NCBI GenBank assembly: GCA_934454405.1
Contig: CAKSFN010000006.1
Location: 70,185-134,184 of the forward strand
Source of the DNA: an uncultured Eubacteriales bacterium
Lineage (GTDB): Bacteria > Bacillota > Clostridia > Oscillospirales > UBA644
DNA length: 64,000 nucleotides
Direction: 5' to 3'
Position numbers and translations under genes: made by a program
The notes under the pieces: generated by a model
Databases searched by the model: none
Seen by the model: only the letters and a program-made list of their open reading frames with translations
What the model was told of the DNA's origin: nothing
Shown: positions 49,320 through 58,810 of the stretch, piece after piece
How the letters are laid out: every line of letters starts with the position of its first letter
Numbering within the stretch: the first letter of the stretch is position 1

Positions 49320-50102
49320 ATGTTTGAAGCCATGGGAGAGTTTTTTGCGCGTTTGTGGACGGACGTTTCAAGCCGGTTCGCAGACATTTACGACAAGTTC
49401 TGTTTTGTCTTTATCGAAAAGGACAGATATAAGCAGATGTTCACCGGTCTCGGAAACACGCTGAAAATAACAGGCGGCGCGCTGCTTGTGGGTATCGTTA
49501 TCGGTATCGTTGTTGCGGCAATACGTTCTTCATACGACAAGAATAAGGACGATTTGAAGAAAAAGGGCGGCGCGGGTCGCTTCTTTATGGGACTTCTGAA
49601 CGGGATATGCAAGGTTTATCTGACGGTTATCCGCGGAACGCCTGTCGTCGTTCAGCTGATGATAGCCTATTTTCTCATATTCGTTTCTGCGCAAAACGGC
49701 GTCTGGGTCGGCATTTTCGCGTTCGGCATAAACTCGGGCGCTTACGTTGCGGAGATCTTCCGCGGCGGCATAATGGCGGTTGACGAGGGGCAGTTTGAAG
49801 CGGGGCGGAGCCTCGGCTTCGGTTATGTGGGAACGATGCGGCACATTGTGCTTCCGCAGGCGTTCAAAACCGTTCTGCCCACGCTTTGCAACGAATTTAT
49901 AGCGCTTTTGAAGGAAACTTCCGTTGCGGGCTACGTCGGAGTTATAGATTTGACAAAAGCGGGCAACCTTATAGCGGGCAGAACGTATCAGTATTTCATT
50001 CCGCTTATAACGGTCGCGGTCGTATATCTTGCGATAGTTATGCTTATGAGCTGGTTTTCCGGCAAACTCGAAAGGAGGCTGCGTAAGAGTGATAGAGGTT
50101 AA
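49320..50102 (+). CDS. Amino-acid ABC transporter, permease
   Basis: 260 residues. After a 40-residue N-terminal part come about five membrane helices; the HisM/GlnP-type EAA loop is FEAGRSLGFGYVGTMRHIVL with PQAFKTVLPTLCNEFI next, and YLTVIRGTPVVVQLMIAYFL precedes it. It forms a homodimeric channel with the ATPase encoded next, which it overlaps by 14 bases. Confidence 0.92.
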   Translation: MFEAMGEFFARLWTDVSSRFADIYDKFCFVFIEKDRYKQMFTGLGNTLKITGGALLVGIVIGIVVAAIRSSYDKNKDDLKKKGGAGRFFMGLLNGICKVYLTVIRGTPVVVQLMIAYFLIFVSAQNGVWVGIFAFGINSGAYVAEIFRGGIMAVDEGQFEAGRSLGFGYVGTMRHIVLPQAFKTVLPTLCNEFIALLKETSVAGYVGVIDLTKAGNLIAGRTYQYFIPLITVAVVYLAIVMLMSWFSGKLERRLRKSDRG

Positions 50103-50820
50103 GGATCTTTATAAATCGTTCGGCAAAAAGAATGAAATAGAAGTTCTGAAAGGTATAACAAAAACTGTCAACAAGGGCGATATTGTTTCGATTATCGGTC
50201 CTTCCGGTTCGGGCAAAAGCACGTTTTTGCGCTGCCTTAACCTGCTTGAAATGCCGACGTCGGGCTCTATCGTTTTCGACGGTGTGGATATAACCGACCC
50301 CAAAACGAACGTGAACCTTATCAGACAGGAAATGGGAATGGTTTTTCAGCATTTCAATCTTTTTCCGCATAAAACGATACTTGAAAATATAACGCTCGCG
50401 CCGCAGAAGCTCAGAAAGCTTTCAAAGAGCGAAGCGGTTGAGGCGGCAAAGGAGCTGCTTGCTTCCGTCGGGCTTGAGGACAAGGCGGACGCGTATCCCT
50501 CGCAGCTTTCGGGCGGACAGAAGCAGCGCGTCGCCATCGTTCGCGCCATGGCGATGAATCCCAAGGTCATGCTCTTTGATGAGCCGACATCCGCGCTCGA
50601 CCCCGAGATGGTCGGTGAGGTTCTCGACGTTATCAAGCACCTTGCGGACGGCGGAATGACCATGCTTATCGTCACCCACGAGATGGGCTTTGCGCGCGAA
50701 GTTTCAAACAGACTTATGTTTATCGACGAGGGCGTGGTGCTTGAAGACACATCCCCGAAATCGTTTTTCGAGGCTCCGCAGACGGAGCGCGCTCAAAACT
50801 TTCTGAAAAAGGTGCTTTGA
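50089..50820 (+). CDS. Amino-acid ABC transporter, ATPase (GlnQ-like)
   Basis: 243 residues from a GTG within the end of the permease gene (AAAGGAGG upstream). Walker A GPSGSGKST, Q-loop MVFQHFNLFPHKT, signature LSGGQKQRVAIVRAM, Walker B VMLFDEPTSALDPE and the switch His in IVTHEMGFAREV are intact. Powers import of a polar amino acid. Confidence 0.95.
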   Translation: MIEVKDLYKSFGKKNEIEVLKGITKTVNKGDIVSIIGPSGSGKSTFLRCLNLLEMPTSGSIVFDGVDITDPKTNVNLIRQEMGMVFQHFNLFPHKTILENITLAPQKLRKLSKSEAVEAAKELLASVGLEDKADAYPSQLSGGQKQRVAIVRAMAMNPKVMLFDEPTSALDPEMVGEVLDVIKHLADGGMTMLIVTHEMGFAREVSNRLMFIDEGVVLEDTSPKSFFEAPQTERAQNFLKKVL

Positions 50821-50821
50821 T

Positions 50822-51631
50822 ATGGGAAAATTCAGCGGTTACCTGATGGTCAGCGACCTTGACAAGACTTTTTTTGCCGACGGCACGGACATCCCCGCGC
50901 GCAACATCGAAGCCGTTAAGTATTTTATGGATAACGGCGGAAAATTCACGCTTGCAACGGGCAGAGGGGCTGTCGCCGCAAAGCAGATTGCCGCAAATAT
51001 TCCGCAGAATGCGCCCGAGATACTTTTTAACGGCGCGATGCTCTATGATATGAAAAGGGAAGTGATTATCGAACAGCACGGCGTGGATACGCCCGATATG
51101 GTTTCTCTTATGCGCTCGATAATCGAAAAATACCCCGATATGATGCTTGTCGTTTTCAAGGACGATAAAATGTACTGCATATCGGAACGGTGCGACGAAC
51201 GTATAGTAGAGGCTCTCAAAAACCCCGCCGTTATGGTAAACGTCAATGATCTGCCGCTTCCGTGGTTCAAGGTTCTCTGCGTTGAAAAGGACTCGGTTTT
51301 GCGCGAGCTTCAGCCCTATGCCGAAAGCTTCGGCTACCCCGACCTCAGGTTCGTCCGAAGCACGCCGATACTGCTGGAAGTCGTCGGCAGGGACAACAAC
51401 AAGGGCTTCGGTCTGACAAACCTTGCGTCGAGGCTCGGCATAGATATGAAAAAAACAGTTGCTGTCGGCGATTTTTTCAACGATGAACCGATGTTCAGGG
51501 TCGCGGGCAGGGTGTTCCTTCCCGAAAACGCCGCGGACGAGCTGAAGCATTACGGAACGGTCGTCTGCGATCACATGAAAGGGGCTCTCGGCGACGTTGT
51601 CGAGATACTTGACCGAGAAATCTCCCGATAA
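50822..51631 (+). CDS. Cof-type HAD hydrolase
   Basis: 269 residues, one base after the ATPase stop codon, so cotranscribed with the transporter. HAD motifs: I VSDLDKTFF (DxDxT-type, Asp nucleophile), II TLATGR, III Lys in LEVVGRDNNKG and IV VGDFFNDEPMF. The large cap inserted after motif II marks the Cof (C2) subfamily, which dephosphorylates sugar phosphates, FMN or related molecules. Why it is joined to an amino-acid importer is unclear. A terminator follows. Confidence 0.9.
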   Translation: MGKFSGYLMVSDLDKTFFADGTDIPARNIEAVKYFMDNGGKFTLATGRGAVAAKQIAANIPQNAPEILFNGAMLYDMKREVIIEQHGVDTPDMVSLMRSIIEKYPDMMLVVFKDDKMYCISERCDERIVEALKNPAVMVNVNDLPLPWFKVLCVEKDSVLRELQPYAESFGYPDLRFVRSTPILLEVVGRDNNKGFGLTNLASRLGIDMKKTVAVGDFFNDEPMFRVAGRVFLPENAADELKHYGTVVCDHMKGALGDVVEILDREISR

Positions 51632-51650
51632 ATTACCTAACACCGTCGCG

Positions 51651-51686
51651 CCCGACGGAGAAAACGATTTTCTCCGTCGGGTTTTT
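51651..51686 (+). terminator. Terminator of the transporter/HAD operon
   Basis: CCCGACGGAGAAAA pairs with TTTTCTCCGTCGGG around CGA and is followed by TTTTT. The remaining ~270 bases before hppA hold the hppA promoter and no gene. Confidence 0.93.
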
Positions 51687-51885
51687 CGTGCTTTTCGGCA
51701 TAATAAATTACGAAAAAGAGATATAAAAGTAAACAGGAATTACATAATATTTACAAAATTACGACAAAACACCGAAGAAACCGCCGATTTGACCGTAAAC
51801 CGAGCGGCGTTGCAGAAAACTTTTGTGCAATAATTCGCGTTGGAAATGCGCTTGTGACTTTTTTTAATCATTTTGTTAAAATAAC

Positions 51886-51914
51886 TTGCAAACTTATTAT
51901 ATTTAAGTTATAAT
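51886..51914 (+). promoter_or_regulatory. hppA promoter
   Basis: TTGCAA (51886-51891), 17 bases, TATAAT (51909-51914). Confidence 0.75.
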
Positions 51915-51959
51915 TATAAAACAAAACCACATATTTCTGCCATTATCGGGAGGGTCTTT

Positions 51960-54053
51960 ATGCTGGAGTTTTTGCAAAATTATTATCCCTTCATTTCTCT
52001 TGCGGCGGCGCTTATAGCTTTGCTGTACGTGATTGTGACCGCAAGAAAAGTTTTGAAGTTCGACGAGGGCACGGATCTGATGAAAAAGATTTCAAAAGCC
52101 GTGCGCGACGGAGCGTCTGCGTTCCTTAAAAGGCAGTATGCCGTCGTAACCGTCTTTTTTATTGTCGTTTTTGTCGTTCTTGAAACGCTGACGCTTCTGA
52201 ACATTCTCAAAAACCCGTATATACCGTTTGCTTTTTTGACCGGCGGCATATATTCCGGACTTTCCGGCTTTATCGGAATGAAGATAGCGACCGCCTCCAA
52301 CGCGCGCACCGCAAAGGCCTGCACGGAGGGCTTGAACAAAGGTCTTCGCGTCGCTTTTTCCGCGGGAAGCGTTATGGGCTTTACCGTTGTCGGTCTGGGA
52401 CTTCTCGATCTTTCCGTATGGCTTATACTTCTTAAATTCGCGTTCGCCGCAAGCGCGGAGAATATTGCCGCAACCGTCGTAACGTTCGGTATGGGCGCGT
52501 CCTCCATGGCGCTGTTCGCAAGGGTAGGCGGCGGTATCTTTACCAAGGCTGCCGACGTCGGCGCGGACCTCGTCGGAAAAGTCGAGGCGGGCATTCCCGA
52601 GGACGACGCGCGAAATCCCGCCGTTATAGCGGATAATGTCGGCGATAACGTCGGCGACGTCGCGGGTATGGGCGCAGATCTTTACGAATCGTATTTCGGC
52701 TCCATCGTCTCCGCGATAGCTCTCGGCGCGGTCGCATTCAAGACCGACGACCCCCGAAAAGGCATACTTATTCCTCTTATTCTTGCCGCCGTGGGAGTTA
52801 TTTTCTCCATTCTCGGAACGTTTTTTGTAAGAACGAAGGAAAACGCCGATCAGAAGAGCCTTCTTGCGTCTCTTCGCCGCGGAACGAATTTCAGCGCCGT
52901 TTTGATTGCCGTTTCCGCATTCCCGATAATATGGTTTTTGCTCGGAAAAGAACATATCGGGCTTTATTTTGCAATTCTTGCCGGGCTTTTGGGCGGTGTG
53001 CTCATAGGTCTTGCAACCGAATATTTCACATCCGATTCCTACCGTCCGACCCGTAAGCTCGCAAAGGATTCCGAAACAAGCTCCGCCACCACGATAATCG
53101 GCGGCGTCGGCCTCGGAATGCTTTCGACCGCCATACCCATAATCATTATCGTTGCTGCCATTCTTGTCGCCTACTTTGTTTCGGGCGCCGGGTTCGGTAT
53201 GTACGGCATCGCTCTTGCCGCCGTCGGAATGCTTTCGACGCTCGGCATAACGCTTGCGACGGACGCCTACGGTCCCATTGCGGACAACGCCGGCGGCATC
53301 GCGCAGATGGCAGGGCTTGACGAGACCGTTCGTCAGCGCACGGACGCGCTCGACTCTCTCGGAAACACCACCGCCGCAACGGGCAAAGGCTTCGCGATAG
53401 GCTCCGCCGCGCTGACGGCGCTTGCGCTCATCGCGTCCTATAAGGAGCAGATCTGTTCTATTCTGGGCGTTGAAACATTTTCCGTCGATCTTCTCGACCC
53501 CGTCGTACTCGGCGGTATGTTCATCGGCGCGTGCCTGCCGTTCATTTTTGCGGCGCTGACCATGCGCTCCGTCGGACGCGCGGCTGAAAGCGTTGTTAAA
53601 GAGGTTCGCAGACAGTTCCGTTCCATTTCGGGAATTATGGAGGGAAAAGCAGACCCCGATTACAAGACCTGCGTGGATCTTTGCACGCGCGCGTCTCTTC
53701 GCGAAATGATAGTTCCCACCGTTATCGCGGTCGTTGTTCCCGTTGTTGCAGGACTTCTTCTCGGACCTGCCGGCGTTATCGGACTTCTTGCCGGCGCAAC
53801 CGCCACGGGCTTCCTTCTCGCCGTGTTTATGAGCAACTCGGGCGGCGCGTGGGATAATGCGAAAAAATATATTGAGAGCGGCAACCACGGCGGAAAGGGA
53901 AGCGACAGCCACAAGGCCGCGGTTGTGGGCGATACCGTCGGCGACCCGTTCAAGGATACGTCCGGTCCCGCGATCAACATTCTGATAAAGCTTCTTTCCA
54001 TCGTTTCCATAGTTTTTGCCGCGCTTGTCGCGAACGTTCACTGGCTCGGCTGA
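51960..54053 (+). CDS. hppA: Membrane-bound, K+-dependent ion-pumping pyrophosphatase
   Basis: 697 residues with about 16 membrane helices, the normal size. The pyrophosphate site reads GADLVGKVEAGIPEDDARNP followed by DNVGDNVGDVAGMGADLYES, and a second acidic cluster is ATDAYGPIADNAGG. GNTTAATGKGFAIGSAAL has Ala in the position that marks K+-dependent members (K+-independent ones have Lys). The enzyme splits cytoplasmic pyrophosphate and pumps H+ or Na+ outward; which ion cannot be told by eye. It saves energy in fermenters. mscL follows 34 bases later. Confidence 0.96.
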   Translation: MLEFLQNYYPFISLAAALIALLYVIVTARKVLKFDEGTDLMKKISKAVRDGASAFLKRQYAVVTVFFIVVFVVLETLTLLNILKNPYIPFAFLTGGIYSGLSGFIGMKIATASNARTAKACTEGLNKGLRVAFSAGSVMGFTVVGLGLLDLSVWLILLKFAFAASAENIAATVVTFGMGASSMALFARVGGGIFTKAADVGADLVGKVEAGIPEDDARNPAVIADNVGDNVGDVAGMGADLYESYFGSIVSAIALGAVAFKTDDPRKGILIPLILAAVGVIFSILGTFFVRTKENADQKSLLASLRRGTNFSAVLIAVSAFPIIWFLLGKEHIGLYFAILAGLLGGVLIGLATEYFTSDSYRPTRKLAKDSETSSATTIIGGVGLGMLSTAIPIIIIVAAILVAYFVSGAGFGMYGIALAAVGMLSTLGITLATDAYGPIADNAGGIAQMAGLDETVRQRTDALDSLGNTTAATGKGFAIGSAALTALALIASYKEQICSILGVETFSVDLLDPVVLGGMFIGACLPFIFAALTMRSVGRAAESVVKEVRRQFRSISGIMEGKADPDYKTCVDLCTRASLREMIVPTVIAVVVPVVAGLLLGPAGVIGLLAGATATGFLLAVFMSNSGGAWDNAKKYIESGNHGGKGSDSHKAAVVGDTVGDPFKDTSGPAINILIKLLSIVSIVFAALVANVHWLG

Positions 54054-54087
54054 AAACAGAATTATAAACAGAAAGGATTTGAAAAAC

Positions 54088-54534
54088 ATGGCTAAAAAAC
54101 ACGGACTGGTTTCCGAATTCAAAGAGTTTATATCAAGAGGAAACGTCATCGACCTTGCCGTCGGTATTATCATGGGTACCGCTTTTACCGCGATAGTCAA
54201 TTCCCTCGTTAATCAGATAGTTATGCCTTTTCTCAGCATTATTATCGGAAGAGTCAACTTCGAAGACCTTAAATGGGTCATAACCGAAGCGGACGAAGCC
54301 GCAGGCGTTGCCGAAGTCGCCGTCTGCTACGGCGCGTTTATTCAGGCGATAATCAATTTCCTGCTCATCGCGCTCGTGATTTTCTTTATGGTCAAGGCTA
54401 TCAACGCGGTAAGACGCAAGCTTGAACATAACGAAGAAGAGGAAGAGAAGGAAGAAGAGCCGAAAGGTCCCACGACAGAGGAACTTCTTGCGGAAATTCG
54501 CGACCTGCTTAAAGAAAAAGAAGAAACAAAATAA
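54088..54534 (+). CDS. mscL: Large-conductance mechanosensitive channel MscL
   Basis: 148 residues from the ATG at 54088 (AAAGGA upstream). LVSEFKEFISRGNVIDLAVG with IIMGTAFTAIVNSLV is the S1/TM1 gate; TM2 is AIINFLLIALVIFFMVKAIN. The C-terminal helix is unusually acidic (EEEEEKEEEPKGP) before the bundle helix TEELLAEIRDLLKEK. It opens under membrane tension to release solutes. Cotranscribed with hppA. Confidence 0.95.
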   Translation: MAKKHGLVSEFKEFISRGNVIDLAVGIIMGTAFTAIVNSLVNQIVMPFLSIIIGRVNFEDLKWVITEADEAAGVAEVAVCYGAFIQAIINFLLIALVIFFMVKAINAVRRKLEHNEEEEEKEEEPKGPTTEELLAEIRDLLKEKEETK

Positions 54535-54548
54535 TAACTTCATATAAC

Positions 54549-54585
54549 AGAAAATCGGACGGCAACCGCCGTCCGATTTTCTGTA
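54549..54585. terminator. Two-way terminator between mscL and proC
   Basis: AGAAAATCGGACGGC pairs with GCCGTCCGATTTTCT around AACC. Confidence 0.93.
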
Positions 54586-54607
54586 TAATCAATTAAAAAG
54601 TGCCCTT

Positions 54608-55414
54608 TTAATTTTTACCGAGTTCCTTTGTCCTCTCAAAAGCGTCAACAACGGCTCTCATTGCAGCAGCTCTGAATGCCGCATCTTCAAGAGCTTCAAC
54701 GCCCTCGATGGTGCTTCCCTGAGGGCTGCAAACCGCATCTTTCAACTCGCCGGGGTGCTTTCCCGTGTCAAGAACCGTCTGCGCGGAACCCAGAACCGTC
54801 TGCGCCGCGTAGCGGAGAGCCTTGTTCCTCGGTAATCCGCATTTTACGCCGCCGTCGGCGAGCGCTTCGATGAAGATATATACGAATGCCGGACCGCAGC
54901 CCGATATTGCGCTTGCCGCATCTATAAGATTTTCCGCTATCAGGTCAATGTCGCCCGCCGCCGAAAGCGCTTTTTCGAAGGTCGAAACCTCGTCCTGCGT
55001 TACCGCCGCGTTTTCACAGTGAAGGATCAGCCCTTTTCCGACCGCCGCGGGCGTATTCGGCATTATTCTGATTATCGGGTACTCTTTTCCCAAAAGCTCC
55101 GTAACGGCGCTTATGGAAACGCCCGCCGCCATGGAAACAAGCGTGAACCTGTCCGTTCTTTTTTCGAGAACGGGCGCGATCTGCGCAATGAGTGAGGGAA
55201 GAACCTGCGGCTTTACACCGAGAAAGATATACCTGCACTTTGCGGCGATTTCTTCGTTGGTAAGAATGTCCGCGCCTGTTTTTGCCGATACTTCGGCTGT
55301 TTTTGCCGCATCAAAATCCGCTGCCGCAATCTTTTCCGAAACGGTCTTTGCTACCGCGACGGCAAGCGTTCCGCCCATATTGCCGCAACCTATGAATCCG
55401 AATGTGTTTTTCAT
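54608..55414 (-). CDS. proC: Pyrroline-5-carboxylate reductase
   Basis: 268 residues. FGFIGCGNMGGTLAVAVAK is the NADP-binding turn, IRIMPNTPAAVGKG and the SGCGPAFVYIFIEALADGG motif with LPRNKALRYAAQTVLGSA complete the family pattern. It makes the last step to proline. It is the third gene of proB-proA-proC on the minus strand, 13 bases after proA. Confidence 0.96.
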   Translation of the reverse strand: MKNTFGFIGCGNMGGTLAVAVAKTVSEKIAAADFDAAKTAEVSAKTGADILTNEEIAAKCRYIFLGVKPQVLPSLIAQIAPVLEKRTDRFTLVSMAAGVSISAVTELLGKEYPIIRIMPNTPAAVGKGLILHCENAAVTQDEVSTFEKALSAAGDIDLIAENLIDAASAISGCGPAFVYIFIEALADGGVKCGLPRNKALRYAAQTVLGSAQTVLDTGKHPGELKDAVCSPQGSTIEGVEALEDAAFRAAAMRAVVDAFERTKELGKN

Positions 55415-55427
55415 AAAAACCGCCCTT

Positions 55428-56684
55428 TCAGCGAATTTGTCCGTTTCCGCGGATAATATATTTGTATGAAGTAAGCTCCCGAAGCCCCATCGGTCCTCTT
55501 GCGTGAAGCTTTTGCGTGGATATGCCTATTTCGCAGCCGAGACCGAACTCTCCGCCGTCCGTGAACCGTGTCGATGCGTTTACATAGACCGCCGCGCTGT
55601 CCACCGCCGCAGTAAACTTTTTCGCGGCGTCGGCGTCCTCCGTGATTATCGCGTCGCTGTGATGCGTCGAGTGCTTTTCGATGTGATCTGCCGCTTCGTC
55701 AACATCTTTGACTGTACCCACGGCAATTATATAATCAAGAAATTCGGTGTCGAAATCTTTTTCGTCCGCCGCCGTTCCCGAAATTATGCCGGCCGCTTTC
55801 GCGTCAAGTTTCATCTCAACGGGATGAAGCCCTCTTGCTTCTCTTTCTTCTCCGAGCCGTTTTTTCAGCAGGGGAAGAAATTCTTTCGCGATCTTTTCGT
55901 TTACAAGGCAAACCTCCGCGGCGTTGCAGACGGACGGACGGCTTGCCTTTGCGTTTTCTATTATATCAAGCGCCTTTTTGAAATCCGCTTTTTCGTCAAC
56001 ATATATATGGCAAATGCCCGTGCCTGTTTCTATGCAGGGAACTTTTGCGTTTTCCACGCAGGCGCGTATAAGCCCGGCTCCGCCTCTCGGAATAAGTAGA
56101 TCGACCTTTCCCGTTGCTGTCATCAGTTCCGTCGCGCTGTTTCTCGACGTGTCCGAAACTATGCTCACGGCGTCCTCCGGCAAACCGGCGTTTTTCAGCC
56201 CTTCGCGCAGCGCTGCCACTATCGCTTTGTTTGAATTTATCGCCTCTTTGCCTCCGCGCAGAACGCACGCGTTTCCGCTTTTGAGCGCAAGCGACGCCGC
56301 GTCGGAAGTAACGTTCGGGCGGCTTTCGTATATAATCGCAAGCAGCCCCACGGGAACGGACACTTTCGTTATTTTCAGCCCGTTCGGGCGTGTGAATTCG
56401 TCGATTATTCTGCCGACGGGGTCGGGCAGCTTCGCAACGTCCCGTACCGCGTCCGCCATCGCCTTTATGCGTTTTTCGTCAAGCATAAGGCGGTCAAACA
56501 TAACGTCCGATATCTTCGTCCGCGCGTTGTCAAGGTCTTTTTTGTTTTCTTCGATGATTTTTTCCGTATGAGCCGTCAGCGCGTCCGCCATCTTTTCAAG
56601 CGCACGGTTTTTTTCTTCCGTCGTCGCCGCCGCAAGCGTTCTTTTCTGTTTTGACGCTCTGTCAAGAATTTCCGCGGTCGTCAT
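55428..56684 (-). CDS. proA: Gamma-glutamyl phosphate reductase
   Basis: 418 residues, usual length. VPVGLLAIIYESRPNVTSDA, the catalytic Cys region KASRPSVCNAAEVCLV and STHHSDAIITEDADAA are conserved. It reduces glutamyl-5-phosphate to the semialdehyde. Its start overlaps the proB stop by 4 bases (ATGA), so the two enzymes, which hand over an unstable intermediate, are translationally coupled. Confidence 0.96.
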   Translation of the reverse strand: MTTAEILDRASKQKRTLAAATTEEKNRALEKMADALTAHTEKIIEENKKDLDNARTKISDVMFDRLMLDEKRIKAMADAVRDVAKLPDPVGRIIDEFTRPNGLKITKVSVPVGLLAIIYESRPNVTSDAASLALKSGNACVLRGGKEAINSNKAIVAALREGLKNAGLPEDAVSIVSDTSRNSATELMTATGKVDLLIPRGGAGLIRACVENAKVPCIETGTGICHIYVDEKADFKKALDIIENAKASRPSVCNAAEVCLVNEKIAKEFLPLLKKRLGEEREARGLHPVEMKLDAKAAGIISGTAADEKDFDTEFLDYIIAVGTVKDVDEAADHIEKHSTHHSDAIITEDADAAKKFTAAVDSAAVYVNASTRFTDGGEFGLGCEIGISTQKLHARGPMGLRELTSYKYIIRGNGQIR

Positions 56685-57454
56685 TTTTCAGTCCTCCCGT
56701 AAAACTTCGTACCGACGGGCTTCCCGTCCGCGATATCATACAAAAGCTCGGGCTTCGAGCCGTCCGCTATTATAACGTCTATCCCTTTTTCCATACATAT
56801 CTGCGCGGCTTTTAATTTTGTCTGCATTCCTCCCGTTCCGAACTTAGAGCCGGAAGCCCCGGCAAGAGCTTTTATTTCGGGTGTCAGCTCTCGGACGGAA
56901 GGTATCAGCTTCGCGTTTTTGTCCGTGTGGGGATCGGCGGTATAAAGTCCCTCGATATCGGATAAAAGTATCAGCAGATCCGCGTTTGCCACAACTGCGG
57001 CTATCGCGCCGAGCGTGTCGTTGTCGCCGACGGAGATTTCTTCCGTCGCGACCGTATCGTTTTCGTTTATCACGGGCAGCGCGTGAAATTCAAGCAGCCT
57101 GTTGAGCGTGTTTCTGAAGTTTACGTACCGTTCCCCGTTGTTCATATCGCTTCCCGTAACGAGAATCTGCCCGACGATATGTCCGTATTCCGAAAACAGC
57201 TTGTCGTATGTATACATCAGCTCGCACTGCCCGACCGCCGCCGCCGCCTGTTTGGACGGAATATCCTGCGGACGTTCGCGCAAAGCAAGCTTTCCGATGC
57301 CCATGCCTATCGCGCCCGACGACACCAGAATTATCTCGTCGCCCGCGTTTTTCAGGTCGCTGATAACTTTGCAGAGCTCCTCAACGTGTCTGATGTTCAG
57401 ATTTCCCGTTTTGTGCGTCAGTGTCGATGTTCCGACTTTTATGACAGTTCTCAT
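56681..57454 (-). CDS. proB: Glutamate 5-kinase, short form without PUA domain
   Basis: 257 residues. VIKVGTSTLTHKTGNLNIRH opens the amino-acid kinase fold, VSSGAIGMG and PVINENDTVATEEISVGDND are the substrate and metal sites, and KFGTGGMQTKLKAAQICMEKG is the nucleotide site. The C-terminal PUA domain of the ~370-residue form is absent, as in many Bacillota. It starts proline synthesis and is normally feedback-inhibited by proline. Confidence 0.95.
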   Translation of the reverse strand: MRTVIKVGTSTLTHKTGNLNIRHVEELCKVISDLKNAGDEIILVSSGAIGMGIGKLALRERPQDIPSKQAAAAVGQCELMYTYDKLFSEYGHIVGQILVTGSDMNNGERYVNFRNTLNRLLEFHALPVINENDTVATEEISVGDNDTLGAIAAVVANADLLILLSDIEGLYTADPHTDKNAKLIPSVRELTPEIKALAGASGSKFGTGGMQTKLKAAQICMEKGIDVIIADGSKPELLYDIADGKPVGTKFYGRTEK

Positions 57455-57501
57455 AAACTACCGTCCGTTCCAATACGTTTCAAAATTTCGGTTTATTATG
57501 T

Positions 57502-57530
57502 ATTATATCACGCTTTTATTATAATTTCAA
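57502..57530 (-). promoter_or_regulatory. proBAC promoter
   Basis: On the minus strand TTGAAA (57530-57525), 17 bases, TATAAT (57507-57502). Confidence 0.75.
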
Positions 57531-57728
57531 TGTTTTTTTCCGCGTTTACGCATAAATATGTAAAAATTTCGATTTTCGGGCGTCCTGCGGCCTTTCCCGT
57601 CGGCTTTTTCGGTCGTTTTTTCTTCTTTGCCGCGTCGGACTGCATTGTTCGGGCGGCTTTCGCGACCGTCGGCGGCGAAAAACGCCTGCCGCAGCCGACA
57701 GGGGGGCATTCTTTACGGAATAAGCGAC

Positions 57729-57764
57729 GGACGCCTTTCCCGTGTTCGGAAAAAGCGTCCGTTT
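57729..57764 (-). terminator. Hairpin after the SpoIID-like gene
   Basis: CGGACGC..TTTCC and GGAAA..GCGTCCG can pair around GTGTTC. The T-run is poor. The rest of the 325-base gap to proB holds no gene. Confidence 0.5.
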
Positions 57765-57779
57765 CGGCGTTCCGCCGTT

Positions 57780-58682
57780 TCAGTCAATGTTTGTTCCCGT
57801 GTAATAATACGCAAGTATCTTCTCAAACGTATTGCCCTCTTTCGCCATCTCATTTGCCCCGAAAAGGCTCATCCCCGCAAGGTTTCCGTAGCCCCTGACC
57901 GTGAAGATGAATTCGCCGTCCTTTATCCTGTACGAAAAATTCGGGCTGCGCAGACCGAAAACCCTTCTCAGCGTTTCTCCGTCCGCCTGCTCTCCTCCCG
58001 CCTCCGCTCCGATAACCGCGCCCGCCTTCGTTCTTTTGATCCGCGTTATCCATTCTCCCTCGTTGTCGGAAAGCGTCGCTTTCAGTTCTTTTTCAAGTAT
58101 TTTTTTCACGTCTCCGACTGTGAATCTCTGCTCCGTAATATATCCGGCGGCGTTTTTGTCCCACGGGGAACCGACCTCTTTCAGGTACGGGATCCCGTTT
58201 CCCTCCGCATCGCCCACGCTCTCCGTTTTTCCGGCGGAAAACATGTGAATCATCGCGTTAATCGGCTTTCCGTCGTATGTAACGGTTACGCCCTCGACCT
58301 CTTTGACGAGCCTTCTTATCCTTTCGACCCTGTCCGCGTCGTAGATTCGGGCGCAGTCCTCCGCCGTCGGCGTTTTTATTCCGTAGAAGTTATCGTTTTC
58401 GGTTGTCACGCCGTTTTCTTTGTCATATAATTCTTTTGTCCGAAGTGCGACGGCCGCGGCTTTTATGCTTTCGTCCTCCGTCAGGTATTCCGAAAGCGCG
58501 CAGATACGGCAGACCGTTTTATCGTTTTCGCTTTCCGCGGCGGGGGTTAGACCCGTATTTTCCGCCGTAGTCACGGTTGCCGCCGCGGGTCTCGCTTCCC
58601 GTCTCACACCGACGGTCGAGCAGTAGGGGAGAAGTACGAAAGCCGTTGCGAATATCAGAAAAAAAGCTAAATATTTGTTCAT
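57780..58682 (-). CDS. SpoIID/LytB-domain protein
   Basis: 300 residues. A signal-anchor (4-21) precedes an Ala/Thr-rich linker and a SpoIID domain: RICALSEYLTEDESIKAAAV with ALRTKEL (the catalytic Glu region followed by the E..KA.A.A.RT motif), ARIYDADRVERIRRLVKEVE, MIHMFSAGKTES, GIPYLKEVGSPWD, LRRVFGLRSPNFSYRI and VRGYGNLAGMSLFGANEMAK. SpoIID is a lytic transglycosylase needed for engulfment during sporulation. The usual GxGHGxGMSQyGA reads GYGNLAGMSLFGA here, with His and Gln changed, so this is a divergent member. Stand-alone gene. Confidence 0.85.
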   Translation of the reverse strand: MNKYLAFFLIFATAFVLLPYCSTVGVRREARPAAATVTTAENTGLTPAAESENDKTVCRICALSEYLTEDESIKAAAVALRTKELYDKENGVTTENDNFYGIKTPTAEDCARIYDADRVERIRRLVKEVEGVTVTYDGKPINAMIHMFSAGKTESVGDAEGNGIPYLKEVGSPWDKNAAGYITEQRFTVGDVKKILEKELKATLSDNEGEWITRIKRTKAGAVIGAEAGGEQADGETLRRVFGLRSPNFSYRIKDGEFIFTVRGYGNLAGMSLFGANEMAKEGNTFEKILAYYYTGTNID

Positions 58683-58715
58683 GATCTTCCATTTCTTATT
58701 TTTTTGTTAATATAC

Positions 58716-58744
58716 TTGACTATTTCGGGCTTTTAGAGTATACT
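58716..58744 (+). promoter_or_regulatory. Promoter of the TPR/LRR membrane-protein gene
   Basis: TTGACT (58716-58721), 17 bases, TATACT (58739-58744). Confidence 0.75.
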
Positions 58745-58810
58745 ATAATAAATATGTCTGATAAATTATATTCGCCAACTTGAAATATAATAACCGAAAG
58801 GAATAAGTAA

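Noticed and set aside
52092..54200. 702-codon open frame antisense to hppA
   Set aside because: Asn/Lys/Arg-rich shadow of a hydrophobic membrane-protein gene; no start signals.
57531..57779. A small gene between proB and the SpoIID-like gene
   Set aside because: Frames on both strands lack ribosome sites; the stretch holds the SpoIID-side hairpin and the proB promoter.
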